The position numbers were made by a program, and so were the translations under genes. The notes beneath the pieces are model-generated. The model ran no database searches. It was not told where the DNA came from and saw nothing but the letters and a program-made list of their open reading frames with translations. Below, one piece after another: positions 40,341-50,842 of a stretch of 64,000 nt of DNA. Position 1 is the first letter of the stretch. Each line of letters starts with the position of its first letter. Source of the DNA: Rhynchopus sp. YZ270_cl-10 (taxonomy: Eukaryota > Euglenozoa > Diplonemea > Diplonemida > Diplonemidae); NCBI GenBank assembly GCA_964035575.1, contig OZ037918.1:558001-622000 (forward strand), given 5' to 3'.

Positions 40341-40849
40341 AGTGCAAGGACAAAAAAAAGTAAAAGAAAAAAGGTTGGTTTTCGATATTGTTTTTTTTTT
40401 TTCTTCGTACGGTAGAAAAAAAAAAAGAGTGTATTGTTTCCATGTTATGTGACGGTTCTTTTTTTCTCCTTTCACTGTACTCACCTCCAATCTTCATTTA
40501 CCGTACCGGTAACGTATGCTGACCGGGTTTTTTGGGTTTTTAGGGGAGTTTGACCTTTATTACGGTCAGTACATACCGGTACGGTACCTTCTTTTTTTCT
40601 TTTTTGCAGGCGTACTAAGCGGCTTAGAGTTATCTCTCAACTTTTTTTCTTTTTCTGTTTCCCTTTTTTGGATCCTCAAGATGTACGTTCATAAGCGGCA
40701 TGTTCATCTTTTTTTCTTTTGTCAAATTTCTTCTTTTTTATACTTCTCTGAAGAGAGTCCCATCAGTTTCCGTGCAGTCTCTCCCCCATATAGGGGGTGA
40801 TGGAGACTGTTGCTGCCCCCCTCCCTTATTTTTCTCAGATGTGTGTGTA

Positions 40850-40890
40850 TGTGCACGAGAGGCACATTCATTCTCACAAAGGTTTCTTTA
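40850..40890 (+). repeat. Class II hairpin, ATTCATC type
   Basis: TGTGCACGAGAGGCACATTC, then ATTCTCACAAAGG and TTTCTTTA. The GTGC/GCAC stem matches those at 51533, 54377 and 63708. Confidence 0.65.
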
Positions 40891-41110
40891 TTGTCGAGGT
40901 TGCGTGCTGTGTGTTGTGAACCCGCCTCCGTTTCTCTTACGGTACGGATACATTCACGTCTCCCACCCTTTATGCATGGAGCTCGACCGAGCTGCGTTTT
41001 AGTACGTTTTCAACTCTTTTCTTTGTATATTCCTCTCAGATAACCGAGGAGGGTCTTCAGACCCTGGCTGAGGTAAGATGAGAGGGTCAGAGGATTGGCG
41101 GTCGAAACCT

Positions 41111-41144
<34 letters not shown>

Positions 41145-41332
41145 CCTTTTCTTAGTTCTGAGATTGTGGATGAGTCGTAATCTCAAACAAAAAGTAACGC
41201 CACCCGTTCTCTTGGACTTAATGTCTACAAAACTTAGTAAAAAAAAAGCAAACCCCAAAAGAAAAAAAAAAACAAAACAAAACAAAGACTTCAAGAAAAA
41301 AAAAACCCATTCAAAAGCCCCCCCTTTATTGC

Positions 41333-41937
41333 ATATGGGTCGATTTCAAAACCCCCCCCCCCCAAAAGTTCTTTTTTGTCTTTTTCATGATATAGGCAGT
41401 TTTTTTGCAGTCTGAGGTCCGGAACCGCCCCAAAAACGATTTTCTGGGAGGTTTTGGGTGGTTTTGGGGCGAAATGGACCTTTTTTGACCATTTTTATGG
41501 TATTTTTAGGCTGTTTTTGGCCCTTCTTCTTACACAGCCTATTGGGGGTCAAAATAGCTATTTTTGACCAAAAAACACAATTTATTTGACGCCAGGAGGC
41601 CTCCGTTGGCCCAAATATATCCCAAAAATGGGCTGTGAGCCCAATCCGACCTGTTTTGGGCACATTTGGCACTTTTCTTGGTGCTTATTTGATGTTTTTT
41701 GGTCAAAAATAGCTATTTTGACCCCCAATAGGCTGTGTAAGAAGAAGGGCCAAAAACAGCCTAAAAATACCATAAAAATGGTCAAAAAAGGTCCATTTCG
41801 CCCCAAAACCACCCAAAACCTCCCAGAAAATCGTTTTTGGGGCGGTTCCGGACCTCAGACTGCAAAAAAACTGCCTATATCATGAAAAAGACAAAAAAGA
41901 ACTTTTGGGGGGGGGGGTTTTTGAAATCGACCCATAT
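41333..41937. mobile_element. Foldback element with about 240-bp near-identical arms
   Basis: The left arm (41333-41573) and right arm (41696-41937) are almost perfect inverted copies around a 120-bp centre. The ends are ATATGGGTCGATTTC and its complement. The high identity suggests a young element or ongoing arm homogenisation. Frames in the arms are shadows of the palindrome. Confidence 0.9.
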
Positions 41938-42182
41938 TATTCTTATGTTTTGCTATTGTCCTAGTTTCGTTTTTTTCTTTTTTCTTTTTTAGTACGGTTC
42001 TTTACATACCATGTATATACCTATGTTGCCCGTTGTATGGATGTTGGGAAAATACCAAAAAAAAAAAAAAGTACATTGCATACTACAATGCCTTTTGAGC
42101 AATGCACTGTATAAAGATCAGCCTTTGGTAGGATTGTTGATAAAATAGGTTAGATTTCCCAACAAAAAAGTTTTAATTTTAA

Positions 42183-42230
42183 TAGGTACACTGTTCACGA
42201 GTGGGCTTTGTATTTTCAACTCTACTTTTA
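42183..42230 (+). repeat. Family G repeat, short copy 2
   Basis: AGGTACACTGTTCACGAGTG, GGCTTTGTATTTTCAACTC, then pyrimidine-rich. Confidence 0.75.
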
Positions 42231-42772
42231 ATGTACAAACGGCTCAATTTTGTTCCATGGTATTTGTATAAGATCACCCTTCTGTCTCGTCATATTTGCT
42301 GCAAATGCACCAAAACGTATTTTTTAGAACCATCATTTTTTCAGATATTTTTTTTTTCCACTTTGAAAAAACATTGTTCTTCTTTTACATCTGGTGTGGG
42401 GGGGATAAACGAGAAAGCTTTTTTGTCACCCACACTGTGCAGTGTCGTCTGCCCCCACCAAAGGCAGTTCACACTCTCCAGCCTTCACCTTTCTTCAACT
42501 CTCTCAGCAACGTTTTCCCTTTCTGCAGACGTTTCAACTTAAAACTTTGTTTTTTTTTTTTTTTTTTTTTCTTTTCTTCCTTCAGCGCGTGGTACGTGCA
42601 ATGTACACGGTAAGGAATATCCATCTTCAAGTTTTTTCTTCTTCTTTTCCTCGATTTGATGTATTAGCAAAAAAGAGGCCTTTTGTTGAAAGTGTTCCCG
42701 GACGGTGAAGACCTGTCTGAATGACAGCTACAAAAAAAGGGGGGGGAAAAAGACGTGAGTGACTTTAGGGAC

Positions 42773-42829
42773 AGTGGAGATTTTGCACAATGTGGCAACT
42801 ACACTATTCCAACAAATTTTCAAAAAAAA
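42773..42829 (+). repeat. Family B tailed repeat, shortened copy 4
   Basis: AGTGGAGATTTTGCACAATG, TGGCAACTACACTATTCCAA and CAAATTTTCAAAA with a tail. The middle block is missing. Confidence 0.8.
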
Positions 42830-42849
42830 GGGGGGGGAAAAATTAGTAT

Positions 42850-42898
42850 AGTGGAGTTCATCCTCGGGTGTCTACACTAATACCAAGTTTTCAAAAAA
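42850..42898 (+). repeat. Family A tailed hairpin, copy 7
   Basis: AGTGGAGTTCATCCTCGGGT, GTCTACACTAATACCAAGTT and TTCAAAAAA. Confidence 0.88.
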
Positions 42899-42965
42899 GA
42901 AAAAACGTGCTATCTGTAAGCATATCTCGCCTTGTTCAAAAGGTGACATTCTTGACATTATTGAT

Positions 42966-43018
42966 TAGAGTGGTCAGAACCTACCTTTTGGTAAGTGGAT
43001 TGTCGACACAACAAAAAA
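42966..43018 (+). repeat. Family C, 3' part only, copy 5
   Basis: GTCAGAACCTACCTTTTGGT, AAGTGGATTGTCGACACAAC and an A-tail. Confidence 0.65.
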
Positions 43019-43209
43019 AAGGAAAAAAAACGCACACACAAAAGCAGTGCAGTTCTCTGCACGATTTTTTGTCTTCTTGCTCTTATCTATTCTCTCCTCT
43101 TTTTCCTGATTTTTTTATTATTTACTTGAAAGATGTTTTCTCTAATGTCACGTCTTTCATCAGGTCCGAAAGCCATCTTACATCTTACATGTTGTGTGTG
43201 TTTTTTTAA

Positions 43210-43245
<36 letters not shown>

Positions 43246-43354
43246 AAATTTTGAGATCTGCATACTTTTTTTTTTGGTATTTTTATTTGGGGGTATTTTT
43301 TGTTTCATACCATGTACCCAATGGATTATTATGAGAAACGAAAAGGAAAAGAAT

Positions 43355-43398
43355 AGTGTAGTTCATCTTCGGGTGTCTACACTAAACCAAGTTTTACA
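43355..43398 (+). repeat. Family A hairpin, copy 8
   Basis: AGTGTAGTTCATCTTCGGGT then GTCTACACTAAACCAAGTTT. The outer stem AGTGTAG/CTACACT is perfect here. Confidence 0.88.
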
Positions 43399-43403
43399 GG
43401 TGA

Positions 43404-43478
43404 CAGTGGAGATTGCACAAACTGTGGCAACACTACCGAGGCAACTACACTACTCCAACAATTTATCAAAAAAGAAAA
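43404..43478 (+). repeat. Family B tailed repeat, copy 5
   Basis: AGTGGAGATTGCACAAACTG, TGGCAACACTACCGAGGCAA, CTACACTACTCCAACAATTT and ATCAAAA. It directly follows a family A copy. Confidence 0.92.
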
Positions 43479-43760
43479 ACGCTCCTAACGAAAACAGCTT
43501 AGTATCAGATGGAAATGGCGGAGGAAAAAAGCAAAGTCCTAAAGGATCAAGGATCCTTGTGGATAGACTGCCTGAGAATCCTGTCTAGATTGATTACTGA
43601 AAAAAATGTAAAATATTTTGGGATTACTAACGTTTGGGGGAGTGCTGATAAAACCCCCTTTTATTTTTTTTATCTTTGTTGGTGTTCCCGAAAGGGCCCA
43701 TATTGACAGGTCCTTGACATGTCGTTGACATGTCCCCGACAGCAGATCGGTAACACCATT

Positions 43761-43830
43761 TGTGCTTTCATCATGGCTGCACAGGGTGCAAGAGTCAATC
43801 GGAGGGTGTGTGTGTGTGTCTGCATCGACA
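43761..43830 (+). repeat. Family D dispersed repeat, copy 4
   Basis: TGTGCTTTCATCATGGCTG, GTCAATCGGAGGGTG, a (GT)n run, then CTGCATCGACAGC. The most diverged copy. Confidence 0.6.
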
Positions 43831-43857
43831 GCTACCATTTTTTTTTTTTCTTCTTCT

Positions 43858-43912
43858 TCAGTGTCCCTGCATCCAATGAACAATGAGGTGTTTGCACTTT
43901 CAACTTCTCTCT
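43858..43912 (+). repeat. Class II hairpin, GTGC-CCTGC type
   Basis: CAGTGTCCCTGCATCCAATG, AATGAGGTGTTTGCACTTTC and AACTTCTCTCTCTC. Confidence 0.65.
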
Positions 43913-44096
43913 CTCTCTTTTTTTCTTTTTCTGTTTTTTTCTGTTTTGCCATCTTCAAACACGAATATCGAATGAAAAAAAAAAAAAAGTCTACCTTTTC
44001 CTCAAACTTTGATGGCATGATTTGTCTGTGTGTATATCAGCACTTTATAGCACTTTGCAAACATACACAAAGATTTAATACCACGTGTCTCGAGTC

Positions 44097-44190
44097 TCAG
44101 GCGATTTACGCCTACATCTTTTAAGTACACCAAAAAAAGCCAGCGTTGAGCACCGAACCTACCTCGGTAATCGATTGCCCGACATAAAAA
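44097..44190 (+). repeat. Family C, diverged copy 6
   Basis: GCGATTTACGCCTACATCTT, TTAAGTACACC, GCGTTGAGCACCGAACC, TACCTCGGTAA and CGATTGCCCGACAT, then A-rich. Confidence 0.55.
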
Positions 44191-44410
44191 GATATCTCAC
44201 ACAGAGAGATCTCAAAAAGAAATTTAAATCTACAGTATTTTCAAAAAAAAAAAAAATTAAAAAAGAAAGAAAAAAAAAAAAAAAACAGAGCTCCCTTTGC
44301 CAACAAGAATAACAGACTGAAAAGAAAACTAGGTTTACGCATTTTTAGTGATTTTTGTTTCTTCTTTCTTTTTAAATACCCCCCCCCTGCTCTTCCCCAA
44401 CTGTTGAAGT

Positions 44411-44445
44411 GACTAAGCAAACGAGAGGCTTAGGGTCATCTCTTC
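44411..44445 (+). repeat. Class II hairpin, CTAAGC type
   Basis: GACTAAGCAAACGAGAGGCT then TAGGGTCATCTCTTCCCC. Related forms are at 51410, 51745, 32345 and 60095. Confidence 0.6.
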
Positions 44446-45140
44446 CCCAACTTTCTTTTGCGTTTTTTTTTTCCCCTTTTTTCTGTCTAAAAACCTGATT
44501 CAGATGTGTTTTGCACTTTCATTTTTCCATTGTTGTTGTTATCTCTGTCTTGAGAGAGAGAAAGAGAAAGGTTACAATGGGAACACATGATGGAAGGGAG
44601 GATAACACAGAGCAGGTAATGTGTGTACTGTATTAGAAGTTGCAGTTAAAATGCATACAAAGACAGTTAAAAAGAAGTAGAAGTAAAAAAAAAAAAACGG
44701 AGAGCTTGTAGGGGGGCCAATCCATTTTTTTCTTCTTCGAAAAATTCTCAAAAAGAGGGGCGGGCGGGGGGGGGGGAAAGGAAAAAAAGAAAGAGAAATA
44801 AATAAATTGTACCTTGTCAACTCTTCTGGCTCCTTCTTGCTGCTGTTTCTCTGTTTCTTCTTTTTTTTTTTTCTCTTTTTTTTCCTTGAAAAAAAAAAAA
44901 AAAAATGTCATCAACCAATAGGCTTTTAAAAGTACATTTCACCCTCCTCTCCTCCCCAACAGTTTTGATTTTTTGCTAAACAAAAGTACATTACACTTTT
45001 CAACTTCTCTTTTAAAAAACACACTTCAAATGGACCTCAGATCAGAGGTTTTCTTTGTGTGAGTGTGATATACCCTCGAGACAGTGTAGACTGCTGCAGC
45101 TACATTGGAATAACAGAGTGACAAAAAAAAAAAAAAAGAC

Positions 45141-45208
45141 AGTGGATATTGCACAACTGTGGCAACACAACCCGAGGCAACTACACTACTCCAACAATTT
45201 ATCAAAAA
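45141..45208 (+). repeat. Family B tailed repeat, copy 6
   Basis: AGTGGATATTGCACAACTG, GGCAACACAACCCGAGGCAA, CTACACTACTCCAACAATTT and ATCAAAA. Confidence 0.92.
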
Positions 45209-45568
45209 GGGAAAACCCGAGGTTTCCCGGATTTTGTCTCTTTTCTTTTTTATAGATGCAAGACATAGTCATCAGTCATCTTTCAACATTTTCTTCTCTC
45301 CTTTGCATAGAGCTTGAGTGAGATGTGTTTTCGCACGTTTTAAATGCTCTTTTCTTTCTTATGTGCAAAGGCATCGTATGTAGGTCAGAGGTGCCGTTAG
45401 TTTTGGGTTGATGTGGGCTAAGGGCAGTCGGCAAACTAGATCCGTAACTTCGGGAAAAGGATTGGCTCCGAGGGGTACAATGTAGATTGCTAGAGGGTTC
45501 GCGTTAGTATAGGGTTGATGTGGCTGCGGTCGCGCTCTCGGGTGCAACTGCGGCCTCTGATTCTCATC

Positions 45569-45628
45569 TAACACTGCCCTGGACGCTACAATGAAGTACC
45601 AACTGGTTAATCAAACCTGCAATGCACC
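45569..45628 (+). repeat. Family I repeat, copy 1
   Basis: AACACTGCCCTGGACGCTAC, AATGAAGTACCAACTGGTTA and ATCAAACCTGC. The longer copy is at 47187. Confidence 0.7.
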
Positions 45629-45714
45629 AAACCATTCTATCATAATATACTGTCAACTCTTTTATTAGAAGGCAGAGTCTCCAGAAAGTGAGACCAAACT
45701 AGACTCTTTTTTTT

Positions 45715-45740
45715 TTTCAACAATTTATCAAGAAATAAAA
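45715..45740 (+). repeat. Family B 3' fragment
   Basis: TTCAACAATTTATCAAGAAA preceded by a T-run. Only the 3' end is present. Confidence 0.55.
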
Positions 45741-45851
45741 ATCGCCCAAAAAAGCGTTCGAGCATCGTGTAAAGAAACTCTGTGCTTCCGTTATTAACAA
45801 CTGTGCATAGGAAGTTCTTCAGAAGATGAGCAAAAAAGTAAAAATAAAGAA

Positions 45852-45930
45852 AGTAGAGATTGCACAAAAACTGTGGCAACACAACCCGAGGCAACTCCGC
45901 TAATCCAACAATTTATCAAGAAAAAAAAAA
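45852..45930 (+). repeat. Family B tailed repeat, copy 7
   Basis: AGTAGAGATTGCACAAAAAC, TGTGGCAACACAACCCGAGG, CAACTCCGCTAATCCAACAA and TTTATCAAGAAAA. Confidence 0.9.
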
Positions 45931-46195
45931 TCATTCAAAATACCAACAAAGTAACTGTTCCAACGATCACTGCTGCCCTAATGTTTTCATACAGTTGTCT
46001 TTCTTTTGTTGTCCTTTTGGTCAATATTTAGAAATATAAAATAAAAAAAGGGTCAAGATGTGTCTGCACACTGTGGCGTACTCATCTGACAGTATCTCTT
46101 TTTTTAGTTAAAAAATGGCAATTTTGCCCCATGTATGGAATATGTGATGGGTGTGCACACAAGAGAAAGTGCATTTGTCTTGCAACTCTTCTCTA

Positions 46196-46240
46196 GGTGC
46201 ACTGTTCACGAGAGGGCTTTGTATTTCAAGTCAAACTCTT
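46196..46240 (+). repeat. Family G repeat, short copy 3
   Basis: AGGTGCACTGTTCACGAGAG, GGCTTTGTATTTCAAGTCAA. Confidence 0.85.
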
Positions 46241-46364
46241 ATTGTTTTGATACCAACGAAAGGCTTCGGACTGAATGTAGCTACAGTAAATCTTACAGAT
46301 TCAGCCCTCGTGGGGCTGGACAGATTATCAAAAAAAAAAAAAAAAAAAAAGCAAAAAAAAAAAA

Positions 46365-46435
46365 ATGAAGATTGCACAAACTGTGGCAACACAACCCGAG
46401 GCAATTCTACTACCCAACAATTTTTCAAAAAAAAA
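46365..46435 (+). repeat. Family B tailed repeat, copy 8
   Basis: ATGAAGATTGCACAAACTG, TGGCAACACAACCCGAGGCA, ATTCTACTACCCAACAATTT and TTCAAAA. Confidence 0.88.
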
Positions 46436-46503
46436 GTTTTAAAAAAACCTCCCTTTTCTTTTAGCCTTACAACGAATGGCGATTGTCGATAAAAATAGTA
46501 GAC

Positions 46504-46559
46504 AGTGAAGACTGTCTATATGGCAGCTACACTAATACAACAAATTATCCAAAAAAAAA
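46504..46559 (+). repeat. A/B-like tailed repeat variant
   Basis: AGTGAAGACTGTCTATATGG, CAGCTACACTAATACAACAA and ATTATCCAAAA. The CTGTC/GGCAG inner stem is shared with 23457. Confidence 0.75.
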
Positions 46560-46573
46560 TAGCTTTTTTCATA

Positions 46574-46670
46574 AAAGCTGCTCTTTCGGGTTGAGGACGA
46601 ACTACGTCAAAACCTTCCGTACAAAAAAAAAAATGCTTTTATTACCCACTACTGGTGGGTACTTCGGGCA
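46574..46670 (+). repeat. Family C structured repeat, copy 7
   Basis: AAAAGCTGCTCTTTCGGGTT, GAGGACGAACTACGTC, ACCTTCCGT, an A-run, then TTACCCACTACTGGTGGGTA. The 3' half is rearranged. Confidence 0.7.
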
Positions 46671-46675
46671 AAAAA

Positions 46676-46745
46676 AGTGGAGATTGCACGACTGTGGCAA
46701 CACAACCGAGGCAACTACACTACTTCAACAATTTATCAAAAAACA
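46676..46745 (+). repeat. Family B tailed repeat, copy 9
   Basis: AGTGGAGATTGCACGACTG, GGCAACACAACCGAGGCAAC, TACACTACTTCAACAATTTA and TCAAAA. Confidence 0.92.
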
Positions 46746-46784
46746 AAAAAAAAAAAAAACAGTAAAAAGACAAAGTAAAATTAG

Positions 46785-46826
46785 AGTACAGACCCCTACT
46801 CAGGTAGGAGAGTGTCGACACAACAA
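46785..46826 (+). repeat. Family C, 3' part only, copy 8
   Basis: GAGTACAGACC, the stem CCTACTCAGGTAGG, and GTGTCGACACAAC. Confidence 0.8.
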
Positions 46827-47186
46827 TAAACGCATTTTTGATGATGCACAAAAGAAAGAAAAAACATCTGTCAGTAACCTCAATAGGCGACAAAAGTACT
46901 GCAGCTTATGTTCATCTTACACAGCACCCTTCCCTTAATGGGAAAAAAAAAAAGCAACGATTTAGGGGCTATTGGTACCTTTTCAAAAAGAAAAATTAAA
47001 AACGCTTATCAGACTATTTTTTTGTCACTGCTATTCTTGTCACTATCACACAATGAGTACCTTTTTTTTCTTCCCTTGTTCTTCATCACCAGTTTATCCT
47101 TTACCGAGAGCAGCGGGATTAGCAAAAAAAAAAACCTAAGATCTTGAAAAACAATTTAAGATGTAAACCACGAAATGGATGTAGTG

Positions 47187-47280
47187 AACACTGCCCTGGA
47201 CGTCTACAATGAAGTACCAACTTGGAACTGTTACGAACAAGAGGAATCCAACTGGTTAATTAAACCACAGCATGCATGGT
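47187..47280 (+). repeat. Family I repeat, copy 2
   Basis: AACACTGCCCTGGACGTCTA, CAATGAAGTACCAACTTGG, CCAACTGGTTAATTAAACC, running directly into a family G copy. Confidence 0.7.
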
Positions 47281-47365
47281 TGGGGGTTTACCCCGAGCCG
47301 GCCATTGTACCAAGGTACACTGTTCACGAGAGGGCTTTTGTATTTCAACTTTACTTTTTTTTTTG
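47273..47365 (+). repeat. Family G repeat, long copy 4
   Basis: GCATGGTTGGGGGTTTACC, GAGCCGGCCATTGTACCAAG, GTACACTGTTCACGAGAGGG and CTTTTGTATTTCAAC. Confidence 0.85.
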
Positions 47366-47877
47366 CTGCATGTCTAAAGTCTTCTCTCTCTTTCTCTCTC
47401 TTTTTGGTTTGTTTTCCTTTGATATTTATGTTCTAACGTTTTGTTATGTTTTTTTTTTTCCTCTTGGGATGGACAACTGATCTCTTGGGAAAAAAAATCA
47501 TCTTAATCATTGAGGCGAAGAAGCATGCGAATTTTAGTTTTTTTTTTTTTTTTTTTTTGTTCTTAAATGTGGCAATACTTGTATGTAGTTTTTGTTGTTA
47601 TTGTTTTGTTAAGTTATCCAAATTTTATTTTACTTTTTTTTTGTTCCACAAAAGGTTTGGCCCTATAGTATTGTATCTATTTTATTTTACCCCCTGCAAC
47701 TGCAAAAACACATAGTGCAACACTCACTGTATTTTCGATCGATTCAGAAATTAGCACATTCAAAAAAAATAGAAAAATTCACCCTTCAAGATTTGGGGGA
47801 AAAAAAAGAGGGAAAAAACATCATCAAAATAAAGCCCTTCAATCAATCTAATATAATCAAGATTTTATTTAAAAAAA

Positions 47878-48022
47878 ATGCTCTTTCGGGTTGAGGACAA
47901 ACTACGTCTTCGCCTTCCGTAGTAAAAAAAATAACAAACGCTTCGTATGACATTGAGGACAGACCCTAATTTTCTAGCGAGGTGAGTAAATTAGGCGATT
48001 GTCGAATTAACACAAACAAAAC
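47878..48022 (+). repeat. Family C structured repeat, copy 9
   Basis: TGCTCTTTCGGGTTGAGGAC, AACTACGTCTTCGCCTTCCG, ACATTGAGGACAGACC, the long stem CCTAATTT/AAATTAGG, GCGATTGTCGA and an A-tail. Confidence 0.85.
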
Positions 48023-48036
48023 AAAAAAACAGTGAC

Positions 48037-48110
48037 AGTAGAGATTGCACAAAACTGTGGCAACACAACCCGAGGCAACTGCACTACTCCAACAATTTAT
48101 TTTAAAAAAA
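48037..48110 (+). repeat. Family B tailed repeat, copy 10
   Basis: AGTAGAGATTGCACAAAACT, GTGGCAACACAACCCGAGGC, AACTGCACTACTCCAACAAT and TTATTTTAAAA. Confidence 0.9.
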
Positions 48111-48117
48111 AGCAAAT

Positions 48118-48155
48118 AGGGAGTAGTAGCCTTCGGGCGACATTGAGTACAGATC
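48118..48155 (+). repeat. Family C fragment, copy 10
   Basis: AGTAGCCTTCGGGCGACATT then GAGTACAGATCC. It carries the GCC-TTCG-GGC form of the hairpin. Confidence 0.75.
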
Positions 48156-48203
48156 CAAAGAAAAATGCAACGATGTGAGGTATTTTGCAAGCCAAATGAA
48201 GTG

Positions 48204-48236
48204 CTCTCTGGGGGTTCGATAACCCCCCCAGAGAGA
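48204..48236. repeat. Strong hairpin
   Basis: CTCTCTGGGGGTT and AACCCCCCCAGAGAG around CGAT, with one bulged C. Confidence 0.7.
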
Positions 48237-48249
48237 CCCGTGGAGAAGC

Positions 48250-48308
48250 AGTGACTGAGTCCTGCCGGTGTTACGGTGAGGCGTTTGCACCTTTCAACTT
48301 CTCTTTTG
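48250..48308 (+). repeat. Class II hairpin, GTGAGGCG type
   Basis: CCGGTGTTACGGTGAGGCG, TTTGCACCTTTCAACTTCTC and TTTT. Confidence 0.7.
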
Positions 48309-48867
48309 CAGTGAAAAAAAAGGTAGAAGTAAATGCACAATCCTATTTTGACGAACCACGTTTCTTCGTCTAGCGAAGTGTCTGGAGAGGGAGGGATGAG
48401 GGGGGAACAGAAAAAAAAAAGAATAAAACAAAAATCTTTCTTTTTGCTATCGTCTTAACAAAAAGAAAGGTTTGGTTTCAGACCACGGATCCCCTTTTTT
48501 TTATTTGAGGTAACAAAACACAGCGACCTTTTTGATTCATTTCACTATTTTTCTTCTCTCCACCAGTGGTCGCGCTAATTATGGGAAAAAATGGGGAAAA
48601 AATGGATTTCGGGTACGGAAAAACGTTCCTTGAAAAGGTTAGCTGGGGAGGCCCGGAAACCCCGTTTTGTGGCATTTCCGGGCCAATCCCGGCTTGTGGT
48701 GGGGTATATACGGAAAAATGGACAAAATTTTAGTGACTTAAATTTTCGCAAAATATGAACCCATACTCGTAAACAAGGGTCATTTTCAGGAAAATTCGGA
48801 AAATTCCGAGATTTGGAAGCAATTTTTCTCCTGAAAATCAGTGGGTTTTCAGCCCCAAAACATACCG

Positions 48868-49300
48868 CGATTGGAATTTCCGGAATCCGTCCGCGCTGTG
48901 GTGGGGTCACTTTGCCGAAATGGCCAATTTTTTGGTTTTGGTCAAAATCCATGTGGGTAAAGAGGGCCAATGTAAATCCCACAACCAGATTTTCTCTCCC
49001 TGATCCTGACGTCTTGCAACATGAAAATGCGCGAAAACACCGGCATTTGCATTTCCGGAATTCGTCCGTTCTGTGGTGGGGTCAATTTGCCGAAATGGAC
49101 AAGTTCTTGGTTTTGGTCAAAACCCGTCAGTGTAAGGTAAAGGGGGCAAGTGTTTGCCTGTAGAAACTGGAAGGGAACAGGCAGCGCCGCAGGCGCACGG
49201 TAACCAACTTTTTTTTTTTTTTCCTTTTCTTTTTTTCTCCTCTTTCTTTTGACTTTCCGAGCCAATTGCGTTCCACGGCGGGGTCACATGTATATGCAAG
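48868..49300 (+). repeat. Modules K (two copies) and L without an expanded array
   Basis: K at 48868-48950 (TTTCCGGAATCCGTCCGCGC..) and at 49038-49115 (CACCGGCATTTGCATTTCCG..), then L at 49186-49290 (GCGCCGCAGGCGCACGGTA.., CCAATTGCGTTCCACGGCGG). A weaker K-like copy lies at 48655-48725. The order equals that at 37984-38720, but no tandem array sits between K and L. Confidence 0.75.
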
Positions 49301-49475
49301 TCCACTATGTGGTGGTCTTACTCAACAATATTAGAACTTCTGGTTTCTTAATGAAATCCCCGTACTGCAAAAAAAAAACGTTCCTACCAAAACCCCCAAA
49401 AATCCCGGGATGAGGGATGGACTTTAGCGCGAGCTCTGCTCTCCACCAACTTTTTCTTTTTTTTTATATTTTGAT

Positions 49476-50096
49476 CAGGGGTTAAGTTAGCTTTTTTTTT
49501 TTCTCGCTGAGTCGGGTTTTCTGGGTTTTTTTCGGTTTTTCTGGATTTTGCGAAAAAGAACCCATTCCCTCCGCGAGCGCAGCGAGCGGGAAAATTTTTA
49601 AGGTGCACCTCCGCGAGCGTAGCGAGCGGGAAAAAAATTCCGCAATTTTTGGGCAAAGTTCAAAAATCCCACCAAAAAATGGGGGGACCCTGGGGATTTT
49701 TGGATTTGTCCTAACAATTTTGGAGCATATATTTGAAGAACAGGACTGGTGTACCCCTCACCAACCTCAGTTCCCACGTCCTGCCTCATCCGCACTCTCG
49801 CAACACAAGTACTGAACCCGAAGTTCGCCAGAGATCCCTGTTGCCTCTTCATATGAATAATTCCCAGTTCTGACGGGGTTTGTTTGGGTCGGGAGGATAT
49901 TTTTTTTCTTAGAGGGTGGGGCGGGAGGGGGCTCCGCCCCCACCCCTACCCCACCTTCCCAGCCTACACCACCCAAAAATTTGGATTTTTTTTATTTTTT
50001 TTCAGATTCCATTTTTTTTTTTTTTTTTTTTGAAAAACCCGAAAACCCGAAAACCGGGTTTTGAAAACCCAGAAACCCGCCCTAACTTAACCCCTG
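49476..50096. mobile_element. Non-autonomous hAT element 2
   Basis: Termini CAGGGGTTAAGTTAG.. and ..CTAACTTAACCCCTG, flanked by ATTTTGAT on both sides (49468-49475 and 50097-50104). The interior holds two GCGAGCG(C/T)AGCGAGCGGG hairpins and AAACCCG-rich subterminal sequence. No transposase is present. Confidence 0.9.
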
Positions 50097-50321
50097 ATTT
50101 TGATGTATTTTTTTTGTTGATAAATAGTGCTCATATCAACTCTACCCTACTCTTTCTTAATATTTTTTTTTTTTTCAGTAAAAAAAAAATATTGTCTCTC
50201 AAACAAGAGATGTTTTGTTACCAATTTTCCGCATCAATTTCAGATGTCGTATGGTACCTCACATATCCCCTCACTTTACATATATTTCGACGATTTGAAA
50301 TGTGACAACCACTTTTTTTTT

Positions 50322-50420
50322 GGCCTCAAAGAGGTTTCCTCTGCCAGGTAGTCAGTGGGAGCGTATTGCAGTAATAAAAATATCATCACAGAATATTTAT
50401 TACACACTTTACGCACAAAC
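50322..50420 (+). repeat. Family H repeat, copy 1
   Basis: GGCCTCAAAGAGGTTTCCTC, GGTAGTCAGTGGGAGCGTAT, TGCAGTAATAAAAATATC and GAATATTTATTACACACTTT. The copy at 59566 matches closely. Confidence 0.88.
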
Positions 50421-50539
50421 AAAAAAACTATGGCAGTGCGTTTTTAAAGTGATTTGTCATAACGACTCTTCTCTCTATTCTCTTTTTCTCCCCCCATTCT
50501 TTTTTGCAACAAGAGCAAACACCCTGCAAAAAAAAAAAA

Positions 50540-50570
50540 GCTATACTACTTCAACAATTTATCAAAAAAA
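50540..50570 (+). repeat. Family B 3' fragment
   Basis: GCTATACTACTTCAACAATT then TATCAAAA with a tail. Confidence 0.7.
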
Positions 50571-50782
50571 AGCAAAGCAAAACAAAACAAAATAAGAGCA
50601 CAAAGCAAACAAAAATATCAACAGATTCATAAAATCCCAAAAACCCCCCTTTTTTTTTTGCCATATTCGCAACACCCGCCCTTACAACACCGTGTAGTAC
50701 CGAAGTGTAAGGGCAGAAGGAGGTAGGCAAAAGCAAACGGGGAAGTTGGGTCCGAAACCCCCCCTTTTTTTCTCTCTTCAAG

Positions 50783-50842
50783 GTACACGGTGGAGTCCGC
50801 CCCAAGTGGGCAGACCCTTTTGGGCAGACTCCACCGTGTACA
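50783..50842. repeat. Inverted repeat with 15-bp perfect arms
   Basis: GTACACGGTGGAGTC and GACTCCACCGTGTAC. The right arm runs into family G sequence (GGGGCTTTGTATTTCAAGTC). Confidence 0.8.

Noticed and set aside
41385-41885. Two nearly identical 95-99 aa frames, one per strand
   Set aside because: They are the two arms of a palindrome read in opposite directions, so neither is independent evidence of coding.
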